Below are positions 31,163 to 43,663 of a DNA stretch of 44,336 nt, piece by piece; the stretch's first letter is position 1, and every line of letters starts with the position of its first letter. Under the pieces are notes generated by a model, which saw nothing but the letters and a program-made list of their open reading frames with translations, searched no databases and was not told the origin of the DNA. The DNA is from Pseudomonadota bacterium (GTDB taxonomy: Bacteria > Pseudomonadota > Alphaproteobacteria > Rhodobacterales > Rhodobacteraceae): NCBI GenBank assembly GCA_963205075.1, contig CAUJIU010000074.1, positions 1-44,336 of the forward strand, in the 5' to 3' direction. A program made the translations under genes and the position numbers.

Positions 31163-31669
31163 ATGGATATCAACGCTGTTCCCCATTTCGACGATACCGA
31201 CAACACCACCGGCTGCTGCCCCCGCTTCAAGCCCGAGGGCTGGGACGCACAAGAGCTGCGGTTCCGTGACAAGCTGTTCGTCCACGCCACCACCCGCAGC
31301 GCCATGCACATGCCGCTGAACATGGGCAGCGTTTTCGCCCGCGTGCAGGACAATATCGCCGAGGCCGGTGCCTATGACGCCGACAACTTCATTGTTCTCA
31401 GTCTCGAGAAATCGCCCTGGAGCGCCGAGCATTTCTTTGCCACCGACAAGGTGGTCGACGGCGAGAACATGACCACCCTGTCGGGCGATTTCGTGACTAG
31501 GGTATTCGAAGGGCCCTACAGCAAGGTCCGCGACTGGCATTCGGACATGGCGGAACTGGTCCGGGCAAAGGGCTCGACGCCGTCGGACACCTATTTCTTC
31601 TACACCACCTGTCCGAAATGCGCCAAGGCCTATGGCGAGAACTACGTGGTCGGCGTCGCGCGGCTCTGA
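31163..31669 (+). CDS. Conserved hypothetical protein, 168 aa
   Basis: The start at 31163 has AGGAGA six bases upstream; an earlier in-frame ATG at 31127 lacks this. The protein begins MDINAVPHFDDTDNTTGCCPRFKPEGW and ends with YTTCPKCAKAYGENYVVGVARL, so two cysteine pairs (GCCP and CPKC) flank a central alpha/beta region. The pairs could bind a metal such as zinc or be redox-active. No signal peptide or membrane segment is seen. The fold may be GyrI/AraC-effector-like (FVTRVFEGPYSKVRDWHSDM), but this is a guess. It is divergent from mtgA. Confidence 0.72.
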   Translation: MDINAVPHFDDTDNTTGCCPRFKPEGWDAQELRFRDKLFVHATTRSAMHMPLNMGSVFARVQDNIAEAGAYDADNFIVLSLEKSPWSAEHFFATDKVVDGENMTTLSGDFVTRVFEGPYSKVRDWHSDMAELVRAKGSTPSDTYFFYTTCPKCAKAYGENYVVGVARL

Positions 31670-31692
31670 CAGCCCGTGGACACGAGGCCCGT

Positions 31693-31719
31693 CCGGCGGC
31701 ATCTGAGGGATGTCGCCGG
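31693..31719. terminator. Hairpin between convergent genes
   Basis: CCGGCGGCATC and GATGTCGCCGG form an 11-bp stem (one G-U type mismatch) with the 5-base loop TGAGG, in the 80-bp space between two convergent genes. There is no T-run on either side, so it may be a bidirectional stop or 3'-end stabiliser. Confidence 0.5.
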
Positions 31720-31749
31720 AACCCGGGTCTCAGGCGGCAGGCCGGTCCC

Positions 31750-32493
31750 TTACGGCAGCACGCGGTTGTTGGGGCCGTCGACGTTTTCCTGATAGACCTC
31801 GGTGCGCCGCGCGGGTGTCACGCAGACCACGTCGCCGACATAGGCCTCGCGCCAGACAAAGCCCACCATGCAGGAATTGGGCCCGTAGGCACCCGCCGGA
31901 TCGACCCGCGAGCCCGCGATGGCGTTTTCATTCGCGGCCGTCGCACGGCGATCGGGCGTCACGCAGACATGGTCGCCGGGAATGGCGTCGCGCCAGACAA
32001 AGCCGTCCTTGCAGGTGTCGGGCCCGTAGGGCAACGGCGGTTCTCCCAGCGTCGGCTCAGCCGGAGGCGGAGTGGCCGAGCCCGAGCTGGCGCTGCCCAG
32101 TATTCCGCCGACGATCAGCCCCAGGATGGCCGCCGCTGCGGCATCGCCGCCGCTGCCACCGCTGCCGGCGCTCGACCCGCTGCCCGAACTGCCGCCCGAA
32201 CTGCTGCCCGATCCGCTGCCAGACCCTGAACTGCCGGTGGCCATCAGGTAGTTGGCGCTGACCCAGCCATCCGGCCCGTCATGTTCGATATAGCACCAGC
32301 TGCCCTGGCATTCGGTGATGTTCACGGCCTCGCCGCCGAACAGCGTATCGACCCGCGAAAAGCTCACGCCCGGTCCGGTGCGCACGTTCACGTCCGATTT
32401 GGCCACGGCGTCAACCGCCCATGCCGCCTGCGAAATGAGGATCAGACCAATGGCTGCGGTGCTGACGAAAGAAACGCGTCTTGGGGACTTCAT
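31750..32493 (-). CDS. Secreted SH3b-domain protein with two C-terminal Cys repeats
   Basis: A 247-aa exported protein. Signal peptide 1-26 (ending QAAWA), then a bacterial SH3 domain (residues 28-84: SDVNVRTGPGVSFSRVDTL ... GPDGWVSANYLMA), a Gly/Ser linker (about 86-117), a hydrophobic glycine-rich stretch AAAAAILGLIVGGILGSAS that could be a membrane or glycine-zipper segment, and two copies of a motif of roughly 37 residues. The copies read GPDTCKDGFVWRDAIPGDHV and GPNSCMVGFVWREAYVGDVV, each followed by CVTP and R. A cell-wall or surface role is inferred from the SH3b domain; the repeat function is unknown. Confidence 0.82.
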   Translation of the reverse strand: MKSPRRVSFVSTAAIGLILISQAAWAVDAVAKSDVNVRTGPGVSFSRVDTLFGGEAVNITECQGSWCYIEHDGPDGWVSANYLMATGSSGSGSGSGSSSGGSSGSGSSAGSGGSGGDAAAAAILGLIVGGILGSASSGSATPPPAEPTLGEPPLPYGPDTCKDGFVWRDAIPGDHVCVTPDRRATAANENAIAGSRVDPAGAYGPNSCMVGFVWREAYVGDVVCVTPARRTEVYQENVDGPNNRVLP

Positions 32494-32641
32494 TGAGCAA
32501 CTCCTTCAAACAAAGGCGGAGCAACCCCACACAATCAAACACATACCTCAGAACGATTGTCTGGTTCTGACCCGGTAGCCGGGAGTCTGGCACAGATTCG
32601 GTTTTCTGGCCATTCTCACTTTTGCCACAGCCCGGCCGGGA

Positions 32642-37166
<4,525 letters not shown>

Positions 37167-37180
<14 letters not shown>

Positions 37181-37907
37181 GGCGGGACTCCTCGGCGGCT
37201 GGCAGGTTTTCGGCGCGCGACACGACGATGCCGCAGCCATGTTTGGGTTGCGAAGACAGGAAGCCCGCCTCGCCCGGAAAGATGAATTCGACCGGCGTGT
37301 CGTCATTGTCGAAGGCTTCGTCCCCGACGACGACGGTTCCGGTGCCCGACAGGAACATCCGCCAGTCGCGGCTGATGAACTCGTTGCCGGCTGACCGCCA
37401 GACCTCGGTCCCGTCAGGATCGAAGGCGGTGATCTGATACTCGGTTTCCTCAAGCGTCACCCCGTCGATGGTGACGCGACGCCCGGTCAGGGTATCCTGG
37501 CCGACATAGCGGGTGGTGCCGATCTGGTCCGAGAAGGTGCGGAAATCGTAGCTGTCGAGCCCGGTCGAGATCAGCCTGGCAAACGAGGCCGGATCCATCG
37601 GATCGGGGGCAAGCGTCTCGTAATGGTCCGAGAGCGGGTGATAGCTCGACACCCACTGGGTCTCGGCGTCGATGGTGCCCAGATAGATCATGCCGTTCTG
37701 GTCAAGGTCGACGCGGCGCTGATGGCCCGCCGGGTCGCCGGCACAGGTGAAGTGATGGCTGACCGTGCAACTGCGCATCTGGATCGTCAGAAAGGCCGTG
37801 CATTCGGCCGGCAGCGAGAACGGCGCGTCCTGCGCGACGGCCGGCGCCGGCCCCAGCGACAGGGCGCCGGTTGCCGAAAGCGCGATCGCCCGGATGAGAG
37901 GCCCCAT
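37167..37907 (-). CDS. Secreted protein of unknown function between gltD and gltB
   Basis: A 246-aa protein with a signal peptide (residues 1-26, RAIALSATGALSLGPAPAVAQ). The mature protein has a cysteine-bearing N-terminal region (FSLPAECTAFLTIQMRSCTVSHHFTC) and a beta-rich body (RRVTIDGVTLEETEYQITAFDPDGTEVWRS), ending with a C-terminal cysteine (HGCGIV). It lies 5 bases after gltD and overlaps gltB by 14 bases, so it is embedded in the glutamate synthase operon although it is predicted to leave the cytoplasm. I do not recognise the family. Confidence 0.78.
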
Positions 37908-37912
37908 CGCCG

Positions 37913-39346
37913 CTACTCCGCCGCGACGCTGGCCGACTGGCCCAGATAGCCCAGGATCGCCGCGGCGGCATCGCGGCCGTCGCGGATCGCCCAGACCACC
38001 AGGCTGGCGCCCCGCACGATGTCTCCGACCGCGTAAACTCCTTCGAGGCTGGTCTTGCCGGTCTCGAAATCGGCGCGGATGGTGCCCCAGCGCGTCACTT
38101 CCAGCCCCTCGACGCCCCACAGGCGCGGCAGCGGCTCGGGCTCGAAGCCCAGCGCCTTGATGACCAGATCGGCGGGCTCGAGATAGTCGGCCCCCTCGAT
38201 CAGTTCCGGCATGCGCCGGCCGGTGACGTCGGGCGCGCCCAGCCGCATCTTCTGCACCTCGACGCCGCTGACCGGCTCGCCCTCGAAGCCCTTGGGCGCG
38301 GCAAGCCAGACGAACTCGACGCCTTCCTCCTCGGCATTCTGCACCTCGCGCTGCGAACCCGGCATGTTGGCCCGGTCGCGGCGATAGAGGCATTTGACGC
38401 TTTCGGCACCCTGGCGGATTGCCGTGCGCACGCAATCCATGGCGGTGTCGCCACCGCCGATCACCACCACGCGCTTGCCCCTGGCATCGAGCGTTCCGTC
38501 ATCGAACTCCGCCACCTCGTCGCCAAAGCTCTTGCGGTTTGAGGCGGTCAGGTAGTCGATCGCCCGGACGATCCCGGCCGCCTCGCCGCCCGGCGCATCC
38601 AGCCCGCGCGACTTGTAGACGCCGGTTGCGATCAGCACCGCGTCATGCTTGCCGCGAATGGCATCGAAGGACAGGTCCACCCCGACATCGCAGTTGAGCA
38701 CGAACTCGACCCCGGCCTGCTCCAGCTGGCTGGAGCGGCGCAACACCACATCCTTTTCCAGCTTGAAGCCGGGGATGCCATCGGTCATCAGCCCGCCGGC
38801 GCGGTCATAGCGGTCATAGACCGTGACCTGGATGCCTTGCCGGCGCAGCATGTCGGCGGCGGCAAGCCCGCCCGGACCCGCGCCGATGATGCCGACGCTT
38901 TCGCTGCGCTCCGCAGGCGGCAGCACGGGCTTGACCCAACCCTGCTCCCAGGCGGTGTCGGTGATGTATTTCTCGACCGCGCCGATGGTCACGGTGCCAT
39001 GCCCGGACTGCTCGATCACGCAATTGCCCTCGCAAAGCCGGTCTTGCGGGCAGATGCGGCCGCAGATCTCGGGGAAGGTGTTGGTCGCCTGGGCGAGGTC
39101 ATAGGCCTCCTGCAGCCGGCCCTCGGCGGTCAGGCGCAGCCAGTCGGGGATGTTGTTGTGCAGCGGGCAATGCGACTGGCAATAGGGAACGCCGCATTGT
39201 GAACAGCGGCTGGCCTGCTCGGCCGCCTTGTCGCGCGCGAACTCGGCATAGATCTCGTGGAAGTCCTGACGGCGGTCCTCGGCCTGACGCTTTTGCGGCA
39301 TGGCACGCCCGACGGTCACGAACTTCAACATCTTCTGAATGGCCAC
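37913..39346 (-). CDS. gltD: Glutamate synthase (NADPH) small subunit
   Basis: Takes electrons from NADPH through FAD and two 4Fe-4S clusters to GltB. The N-terminal cluster motifs are RCSQCGVPYCQSHCPLHNNIP and CGRICPQDRLCEGNC. The FAD-binding GIIGAGPGGLAAADML and NADPH-binding VVVIGGGDTAMDCVRTA follow. Length is 477 aa, normal. It is the first gene of the operon gltD - unknown - gltB; the common order gltB-gltD is reversed here. Two copies of one dyad symmetry and a possible promoter lie in the 159 bp before the start. Confidence 0.97.
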   Translation of the reverse strand: MAIQKMLKFVTVGRAMPQKRQAEDRRQDFHEIYAEFARDKAAEQASRCSQCGVPYCQSHCPLHNNIPDWLRLTAEGRLQEAYDLAQATNTFPEICGRICPQDRLCEGNCVIEQSGHGTVTIGAVEKYITDTAWEQGWVKPVLPPAERSESVGIIGAGPGGLAAADMLRRQGIQVTVYDRYDRAGGLMTDGIPGFKLEKDVVLRRSSQLEQAGVEFVLNCDVGVDLSFDAIRGKHDAVLIATGVYKSRGLDAPGGEAAGIVRAIDYLTASNRKSFGDEVAEFDDGTLDARGKRVVVIGGGDTAMDCVRTAIRQGAESVKCLYRRDRANMPGSQREVQNAEEEGVEFVWLAAPKGFEGEPVSGVEVQKMRLGAPDVTGRRMPELIEGADYLEPADLVIKALGFEPEPLPRLWGVEGLEVTRWGTIRADFETGKTSLEGVYAVGDIVRGASLVVWAIRDGRDAAAAILGYLGQSASVAAE

Positions 39347-39376
39347 GCTGCGTCCTCCGTCGGGTCCCGGAAGGAT

Positions 39377-39405
39377 TGATTATTCCGGGGCGGGGAAATT
39401 GACAA
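39377..39405 (-). promoter_or_regulatory. Candidate gltD promoter
   Basis: On the minus strand TTGTCA (39400-39405) matches five of six -35 bases; TAATCA (39377-39382) follows after 17 bases and AATAAT overlaps it with a shorter spacer. It lies 31 bp before the gltD start. The upstream edge of the -35 overlaps the proximal dyad. Confidence 0.45.
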
Positions 39406-39422
39406 GTCAGCAATACTGACCT
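39404..39422. promoter_or_regulatory. Proximal dyad operator of gltD
   Basis: AAGTCA-N7-TGACCT; the inner GTCAG/CTGAC arms are perfect. It overlaps the candidate -35 element. The same pattern is repeated at 39478-39496 with identical spacing. Confidence 0.55.
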
Positions 39423-39477
39423 ATCTTTGGGAAAATGAACCCCGCCCGGAACTTTTTTGGCCAAAAGTGCAATTAAT

Positions 39478-39496
39478 AGGTCATAGCAGCTGACCT
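39478..39496. promoter_or_regulatory. Distal dyad operator of gltD
   Basis: AGGTCA-N7-TGACCT; the symmetry extends to ATAGGTCA and TGACCTAT (39476-39498), 8-bp perfect arms. Its centre is 74 bp from that of the proximal site, close to seven helical turns. It is also just downstream of uppP. Confidence 0.6.
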
Positions 39497-39505
39497 ATAA
39501 CCCGC

Positions 39506-40306
39506 CTAACCCAAGTAAATCAGGGCAAGGGCGGCGCCGCCGACGATGATTCGCCACCAGCCAAACAGCGCGAACCCATGCCGGGTGACGTAATCAAGCA
39601 CCCAGCGAACCACGAGAACCGCACTGACAAAGGCCAGCGCAAAGCCGATGGCGATCTCCGACATCGCGCCGGCGTCCAGGACATGGCGGCTTTTCCACAG
39701 GTCATAGGCAAAGGCCCCGGCCATCGTGGGCATCGACAGGAAGAACGAGAATTCGGCCGCCGCGCGCTTGCTGACGCCCAGCGCCATCGCCCCGACAATG
39801 GTGGCGCCCGAGCGCGAGACGCCGGGGATCATGGCGAGGCACTGGATCACCCCGACCCGGAAGGCCAGCCCGACCGGCAGCCGCATCGCGTCGTCGTGCC
39901 GCGGCGCGGGCATCATCCGGTCGACGGCCAGCAGCACCACCCCGCCCAGCACCAGCATCACCGCGATCAGGGTCGGGGTTTCAAACAGCACCGACTTGAT
40001 GAAGTCATGCGCCAGCACACCCACGACCACCGCCGGCAGGAAGGCAATCAGCACCGACAGGATGAACCGACGCGCCGCGGGGTCGCTTGGCGCCGCGCGC
40101 GCAACGGCCCAGAGCCGCGCGGCATAGACCGACAGGATCGCCAGCACCGCGCCCAGCTGGATGACAACCTCAAAGGTCTTGCCCGCCGAGTCGAAGCCAA
40201 GGAAATGCGCGGCCAGCAGCAGATGCCCGGTCGATGAAACGGGGATGAACTCCGTCAGGCCTTCGAGCACACCCAGGAAGGCGGCGGTCACCAGGCTTTC
40301 GGTCAT
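39506..40306 (-). CDS. uppP: Undecaprenyl-diphosphatase
   Basis: Inner-membrane phosphatase (BacA family) that recycles undecaprenyl pyrophosphate to the carrier lipid used for peptidoglycan and surface polysaccharides. Motifs: [18 protein letters not shown] near the N-terminus with the catalytic Glu, and [17 protein letters not shown] (P-loop-like) near residue 160. About eight hydrophobic segments; 266 aa, typical. It is preceded by the NDUFA9-like gene on the same strand, 18 bases away. Confidence 0.96.
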   Translation of the reverse strand: MTESLVTAAFLGVLEGLTEFIPVSSTGHLLLAAHFLGFDSAGKTFEVVIQLGAVLAILSVYAARLWAVARAAPSDPAARRFILSVLIAFLPAVVVGVLAHDFIKSVLFETPTLIAVMLVLGGVVLLAVDRMMPAPRHDDAMRLPVGLAFRVGVIQCLAMIPGVSRSGATIVGAMALGVSKRAAAEFSFFLSMPTMAGAFAYDLWKSRHVLDAGAMSEIAIGFALAFVSAVLVVRWVLDYVTRHGFALFGWWRIIVGGAALALIYLG

Positions 40307-40324
40307 CTCTGCCCCTTTCCGGGA

Positions 40325-41308
40325 TCAGGCCTTGCGCAGGTTCTTGGCCGATTCCTTGATCGCCGCAAACTGGCCCGAAGGCCGGAAGCGCCAGAGGTAG
40401 TCGGGCAGCACCGCATCCATCGCCACCGGCTCGATGCCAAGCTGGCGGAAGCCGCGCGCGCCGTCCGGGACCACGTTGTCCCGCGACAGGTCGATCAGCT
40501 GGTCACGGGTGAACTGCGCCGGAATGATCCCGAGGCTCAGCGTCTGCACCAGCCGCATGATGGCCGCCATGGGCCGGGCGATGCCGAAGGGCAGGTTGAC
40601 CACCAGCCGCCGCCGGCGCACCAGGCCCAGCATCTTGCCCACCAGCGCCCGCAGGGTCAGGGTCTCGGGTCCGCCAAGCTCGTAGATGCCGGGGCCGGAG
40701 GTGCCCAGCACACCGGCGACAACGGCGCGGGCCAGATCATCGACATAGACCGGCTGGAACCGGCTGTCGCCGCCCACGATCGGCAGCACGGGGCCAAAGC
40801 GGGTCATGGCGGCAAAACGGTTGAAGAACTTGTCTTCGGCGCCGAACAGCACCGAAGGCCGCAGGATCATCGCGCGCGGGAACGCCGCGAGGACGGCCGC
40901 CTCGCCTTCGGCCTTGCTGCGCGAATAGCCGCTGGCCGAGGCGGGATCGGCCCCCAGGGCCGAGATATGGACCAGCCGGGCGACGCCCTCCTCAGCCGCG
41001 AGCCGGGCGATGCGGGCCGCGCCGTCGACATGGATCGCCTGAAAGCTGTTCCTGCCCTTTTCGGTCAGCACGGCCACGCAATTGACCACGGCATCGGCAC
41101 CCGTGAGCGCGCAGCGCACGCTGGCCTCATCGCGGATGTTGCAGAAGACCGGCTCCACCTGCCCGACAGCGCCATAGGTGCGGACAAACAGCGCCTCGTT
41201 GGGGTCGCGGGTGGCGACGCGGACGCGCCAGCCTTCCCGGGCCATGCGCTGCGCGACGTAGCGACCGACAAAACCCGATCCGCCGAAGATGGTGACAAGC
41301 TTGGACAT
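40325..41308 (-). CDS. Complex I NDUFA9-family atypical SDR
   Basis: A 327-aa Rossmann protein starting VTIFGGSGFVGRYVAQRMA, an atypical-SDR glycine motif. The order GADAVVNCVAVLTEKGRNSFQAIHVDGA, VHISALGADPASASGYSRSKAEGE and AMILRPSVLFGAEDKFFNRF is that of the NDUFA9-like family, an accessory subunit of mitochondrial complex I that also occurs in alphaproteobacteria and is thought to stabilise the enzyme or have an independent reductase role. The start at 41308 is chosen since the Rossmann strand begins there. It precedes uppP by 18 bases, so the two may form one transcript. Confidence 0.87.
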   Translation of the reverse strand: MSKLVTIFGGSGFVGRYVAQRMAREGWRVRVATRDPNEALFVRTYGAVGQVEPVFCNIRDEASVRCALTGADAVVNCVAVLTEKGRNSFQAIHVDGAARIARLAAEEGVARLVHISALGADPASASGYSRSKAEGEAAVLAAFPRAMILRPSVLFGAEDKFFNRFAAMTRFGPVLPIVGGDSRFQPVYVDDLARAVVAGVLGTSGPGIYELGGPETLTLRALVGKMLGLVRRRRLVVNLPFGIARPMAAIMRLVQTLSLGIIPAQFTRDQLIDLSRDNVVPDGARGFRQLGIEPVAMDAVLPDYLWRFRPSGQFAAIKESAKNLRKA

Positions 41309-41473
41309 GGACGCCTCTTCCTCAACCTTGGGCTCGGGTTTACCGCCCGTGCCGATTGCAGACAAGGCGCAAAAGGGTCGCGGCGCGGCGTCACAGCCAA
41401 GCAACCGGAATAGTTGCGGAATGGCGATTGACAGCCCCCGTGAGCGGCCATAAAAGCCCCGCTCACGACACCT

Positions 41474-41560
41474 GCCCAGGTGGCGGAATTGGTAGACGCG
41501 CTGGTTTCAGGTACCAGTGGCCGAAAGGTCGTGGAGGTTCGAGTCCTCTCCTGGGCACCA
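41474..41560 (+). tRNA. tRNA-Leu (anticodon CAG)
   Basis: An 87-base tRNA with CCA encoded. Acceptor GCCCAGG pairs with CCTGGGC; the anticodon stem CTGGT/ACCAG encloses the loop TTCAGGT with anticodon CAG; the variable arm is long (TGGCCGAAAGGTCGT), as in class II leucine tRNAs; the T arm is GGAGG-TTCGAGT-CCTCT. It reads CUG leucine codons, the major leucine codon in this GC-rich genome. Confidence 0.97.
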
Positions 41561-41656
41561 GTCGTCGGTCGATGCGCCAGCGCGCTCGCCCCTTTCGGTC
41601 GCACCCCCACCAGAGATCATGTTCAGGCCTGCCCGGGATGGTTTTCGTGCGCCAGG

Positions 41657-41672
41657 ATCGTGCCGGCACGAT
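41657..41672. repeat. Perfect 16-bp palindrome between tRNA-Leu and ArsR gene
   Basis: ATCGTGCC/GGCACGAT is fully palindromic. It is followed by GATGGTC (41670-41676) and GACCATC (41689-41695), a second overlapping inverted repeat. The region from 41561 to 41716 contains no other feature. It may act as an operator or as a tRNA 3' end stem. Confidence 0.4.
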
Positions 41673-41708
41673 GGTCAGGCATTGACCAGACCATCGAACC
41701 CAAGTTAC

Positions 41709-41724
41709 TTAGGTTAATGCCTAA
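41709..41724. promoter_or_regulatory. Inverted repeat across the ArsR start codon
   Basis: TTAGG-N6-CCTAA spans the ATG at 41717, and GTTA (41704) and TAAC (41722) extend the symmetry at other spacing. ArsR-type repressors commonly bind such sites at their own start, so it is a candidate autoregulatory operator. Confidence 0.35.
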
Positions 41725-42061
41725 CAATGAGTCGTCCATTCAAGACACCTTCAATGCGCTGGCTGATCCAACGCGACGCGCGGTGGTTCAGGCGCTCAGC
41801 AAGGGGCCCGCGACGGTCTCGCAATTGGCCAGCCCGTTCCCGATGGCCTTGCCGTCATTCACCCAGCATCTCGGCGTTCTCGAAAGCGCGGGTCTGATCG
41901 TTTCCAGACGGGAGGGGCGACGGCGGATCTGTGCGCTCAATCCCCAGGCCCTGCGAGAGGCCGAAGACTGGATGGCATCGTCGCGCCTTGAATGGGAAGC
42001 GCGGCTTGACCGATTTGAACAGCACCTGACCAGGACCAGACAGGAGGACTCCAATGAATGA
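41717..42061 (+). CDS. ArsR-family (HTH_20) transcriptional regulator
   Basis: A 114-aa winged-helix protein: FNALADPTRRAVVQALSKGPATVSQLASPFPMALPSFTQHLGVLESAGLIVSRREGRRR is the ArsR core with the recognition helix at about residues 42-57. The classical metal-binding ELCVCDL is absent, so it probably senses something other than metals. The start at 41717 has AGG four bases before it. It overlaps the AHSA1 gene by 8 bases; ArsR/AHSA1 pairs of this type are common and the partner is probably its target. Confidence 0.9.
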   Translation: MPNNESSIQDTFNALADPTRRAVVQALSKGPATVSQLASPFPMALPSFTQHLGVLESAGLIVSRREGRRRICALNPQALREAEDWMASSRLEWEARLDRFEQHLTRTRQEDSNE

Positions 42062-42569
42062 CCGCATCAGGCACGATGTCTCGGATTGGGCGTCGTGGCC
42101 ATTGGATCGCGAAGTTGTCATCGCGAGGGTAGTCGAGGCGGATTGCCAGACGGCCTTTCGCGCCTGGGCTGACTCATTGCAGATCGTGCAGTGGTTCGGG
42201 CCCCGGGGATTCGAGATCGTGTCGCATGAGATCGATATCCGGGCCGGCGGCCGGTGGCGGTTTGACATGATCGCGCCGGACGGCACGCGGTATGGCAACC
42301 GCATGGAGTTCCTGCGGGTCGAGGCGGACCGGTTGATCGAATTCAGCCACGGCACCGATGCCGAAAACGATCCGGACCGGTTCCGCACGCTGATCACCTT
42401 CGACCAGCAGGACAACGGCAAGACGGTGGTCACATTGCGCCAGATGCACCCCACCAGCGAGCGCCGGTCGGCCGTGATCCGATTTGGCGCGGTCGAGTAT
42501 GGGTCGCAGACGCTGGACAAGCTGGCAACGCATGTGGCGGGCAGATCCGGCCCGGCCGACGGCCAATAA
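42054..42569 (+). CDS. SRPBCC (AHSA1-like) domain protein
   Basis: A 171-aa protein of the Bet v 1/START-like superfamily. DREVVIARVVEADCQTAFRAWADSLQIVQWFGPRGF, DIRAGGRWRFDMIAPDGTRYGNRMEFLRVEADRLIEF and FDQQDNGKTVVTLRQM fit the AHSA1 domain, a hydrophobic ligand-binding cavity. The ligand is unknown. It overlaps the ArsR gene by 8 bases and is followed at once by a strong terminator. Confidence 0.9.
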   Translation: MNDRIRHDVSDWASWPLDREVVIARVVEADCQTAFRAWADSLQIVQWFGPRGFEIVSHEIDIRAGGRWRFDMIAPDGTRYGNRMEFLRVEADRLIEFSHGTDAENDPDRFRTLITFDQQDNGKTVVTLRQMHPTSERRSAVIRFGAVEYGSQTLDKLATHVAGRSGPADGQ

Positions 42570-42598
42570 AAAGGGGCGGCCGGGGCCGCCCCTTTCTT
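42570..42598. terminator. Strong bidirectional intrinsic terminator
   Basis: An 8-bp perfect GC stem GGGGCGGC/GCCGCCCC around loop CGGG, flanked by A and T runs. Read on the minus strand it ends in TTTTTATT, and on the plus strand in TTTCTTC. It serves the AHSA1 gene on one side and the outer-membrane gene on the other. Confidence 0.88.
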
Positions 42599-42660
42599 CA
42601 ACATCTCACTTCGGGCAAGCGAGGGAACAATTGCCCACCTGGGAATGCAAACCCGCGCGG

Positions 42661-43497
42661 TCAGTTGAAGTTGTAGACCACCGACGCGCCGAAGGTGTTT
42701 TCGGCGTCAGCAAAGCTCGAGTCGGTCTGGTTGTTGAAGCTGGTCGAATAGCTGGTGCGCAGCGACAGCTTGTCGCTCAGCAGCACGCTCAGGGCCAGTT
42801 CGTTGGTCGCGGTCGTGGCGAACTCCGAGTAGATCACGTCGGTGTCGTTGGTGACATAGGCCGTGTCCGACAGCGAGTAGAACAGGTTCGACGAGACCGA
42901 GGCCGCGGCCTCGCTGACATCGGCGCCGCCATAGACTTCGGCCAGACGGTAGCCGGGGCCGGCCTGAAGCGACCACTGGACATCATTGGTGTTGATGATG
43001 CGATAGCCGAGGCCGGCGCCAAGGAACACGTCCTGGGTATATTCGCCCACCGTCGTGGTCAGGCGGTCAAAGGCCGCGTCGGCCTTGGCGTAGACGAACA
43101 GGGTGTCGTTGAGGTTGCGCCGATAGTCCGCGCCAGCCAGCAGCTGGTTTTCGGTCACGACGCCGTTGACGACGCCGTACTTGAAGTTGGCGGTCAGGTC
43201 GAAGCCGTTGACGCCGTCAAACGCGCCGTAGCGCAGGCCGACACCCATATCGGCGCTGGTGTCGCCATCATTGCTGGTGGACGAGGCGCGAAAGGCGAGG
43301 CTGCCATAGGTGCCGACTTCGCGGCCCTCGGTGCCGAATGCCGCCACGCCACGGTCGGCGTCGTCGGCGATCTGCTCTTCGAGGTCGGTCACTGCGTCGG
43401 CAGCGGCGCCGTCATTGGCAAACACGTCCGAAGCGGCAAACGCGCCGGTGGCGACAAAGCCGCTGATGGCGGCGATGATGAATACATTGGTCTTCAT
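42661..43497 (-). CDS. Outer-membrane beta-barrel protein, DUF481/YdiY-like
   Basis: A 278-aa exported protein with a signal peptide (1-22, IIAAISGFVATGAFA). The mature protein is rich in alternating beta strands, with GVGLRYGAFDGVNGFDLTANFKYG, DVFLGAGLGYRIINTNDVQWSL and SLQAGPGYRLAEVYG, ending VVYNFN with the C-terminal aromatic expected near the end of barrel proteins. These features resemble DUF481 (YdiY), whose function is unknown; it may be a salt- or acid-responsive porin-like protein. A 5' hairpin lies 24 bases before the start. Confidence 0.82.
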   Translation of the reverse strand: MKTNVFIIAAISGFVATGAFAASDVFANDGAAADAVTDLEEQIADDADRGVAAFGTEGREVGTYGSLAFRASSTSNDGDTSADMGVGLRYGAFDGVNGFDLTANFKYGVVNGVVTENQLLAGADYRRNLNDTLFVYAKADAAFDRLTTTVGEYTQDVFLGAGLGYRIINTNDVQWSLQAGPGYRLAEVYGGADVSEAAASVSSNLFYSLSDTAYVTNDTDVIYSEFATTATNELALSVLLSDKLSLRTSYSTSFNNQTDSSFADAENTFGASVVYNFN

Positions 43498-43520
43498 GGG
43501 TCATTCCTCTCCCAAAGAAG

Positions 43521-43552
43521 GTGACCCGTCCTTTCCATAGAACGGGGGTCAC
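43521..43552 (-). repeat. Imperfect hairpin in the 5' leader of the barrel gene
   Basis: GTGACCCGT and ACGGGGGTCAC form a stem with a two-base bulge, about 24 bases before the start codon of the outer-membrane gene. It could control translation or mRNA stability. Nothing else was recognised in 43498-43663. Confidence 0.4.
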
Positions 43553-43663
43553 TGGGAGGCGGTCGCAAACGACTCGCCCCCTCAGCGCCACGCGTCGTCT
43601 ATCGCGGAGCTCAGGCATAAGTGAAATTCAAAATAGTCGGGGTTGAGCCGAGTATTGCTTATG

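Noticed and set aside
39455-39466. TTTTGGCCAAAA palindrome between the two gltD dyads
   Set aside because: Perfect but short and low in complexity; its centre is not in phase with the two dyads, so I do not count it as a third site.
41480-41716. Plus-strand frame through tRNA-Leu extending the ArsR gene
   Set aside because: It would translate the tRNA; the ArsR homology starts after the ATG at 41717.
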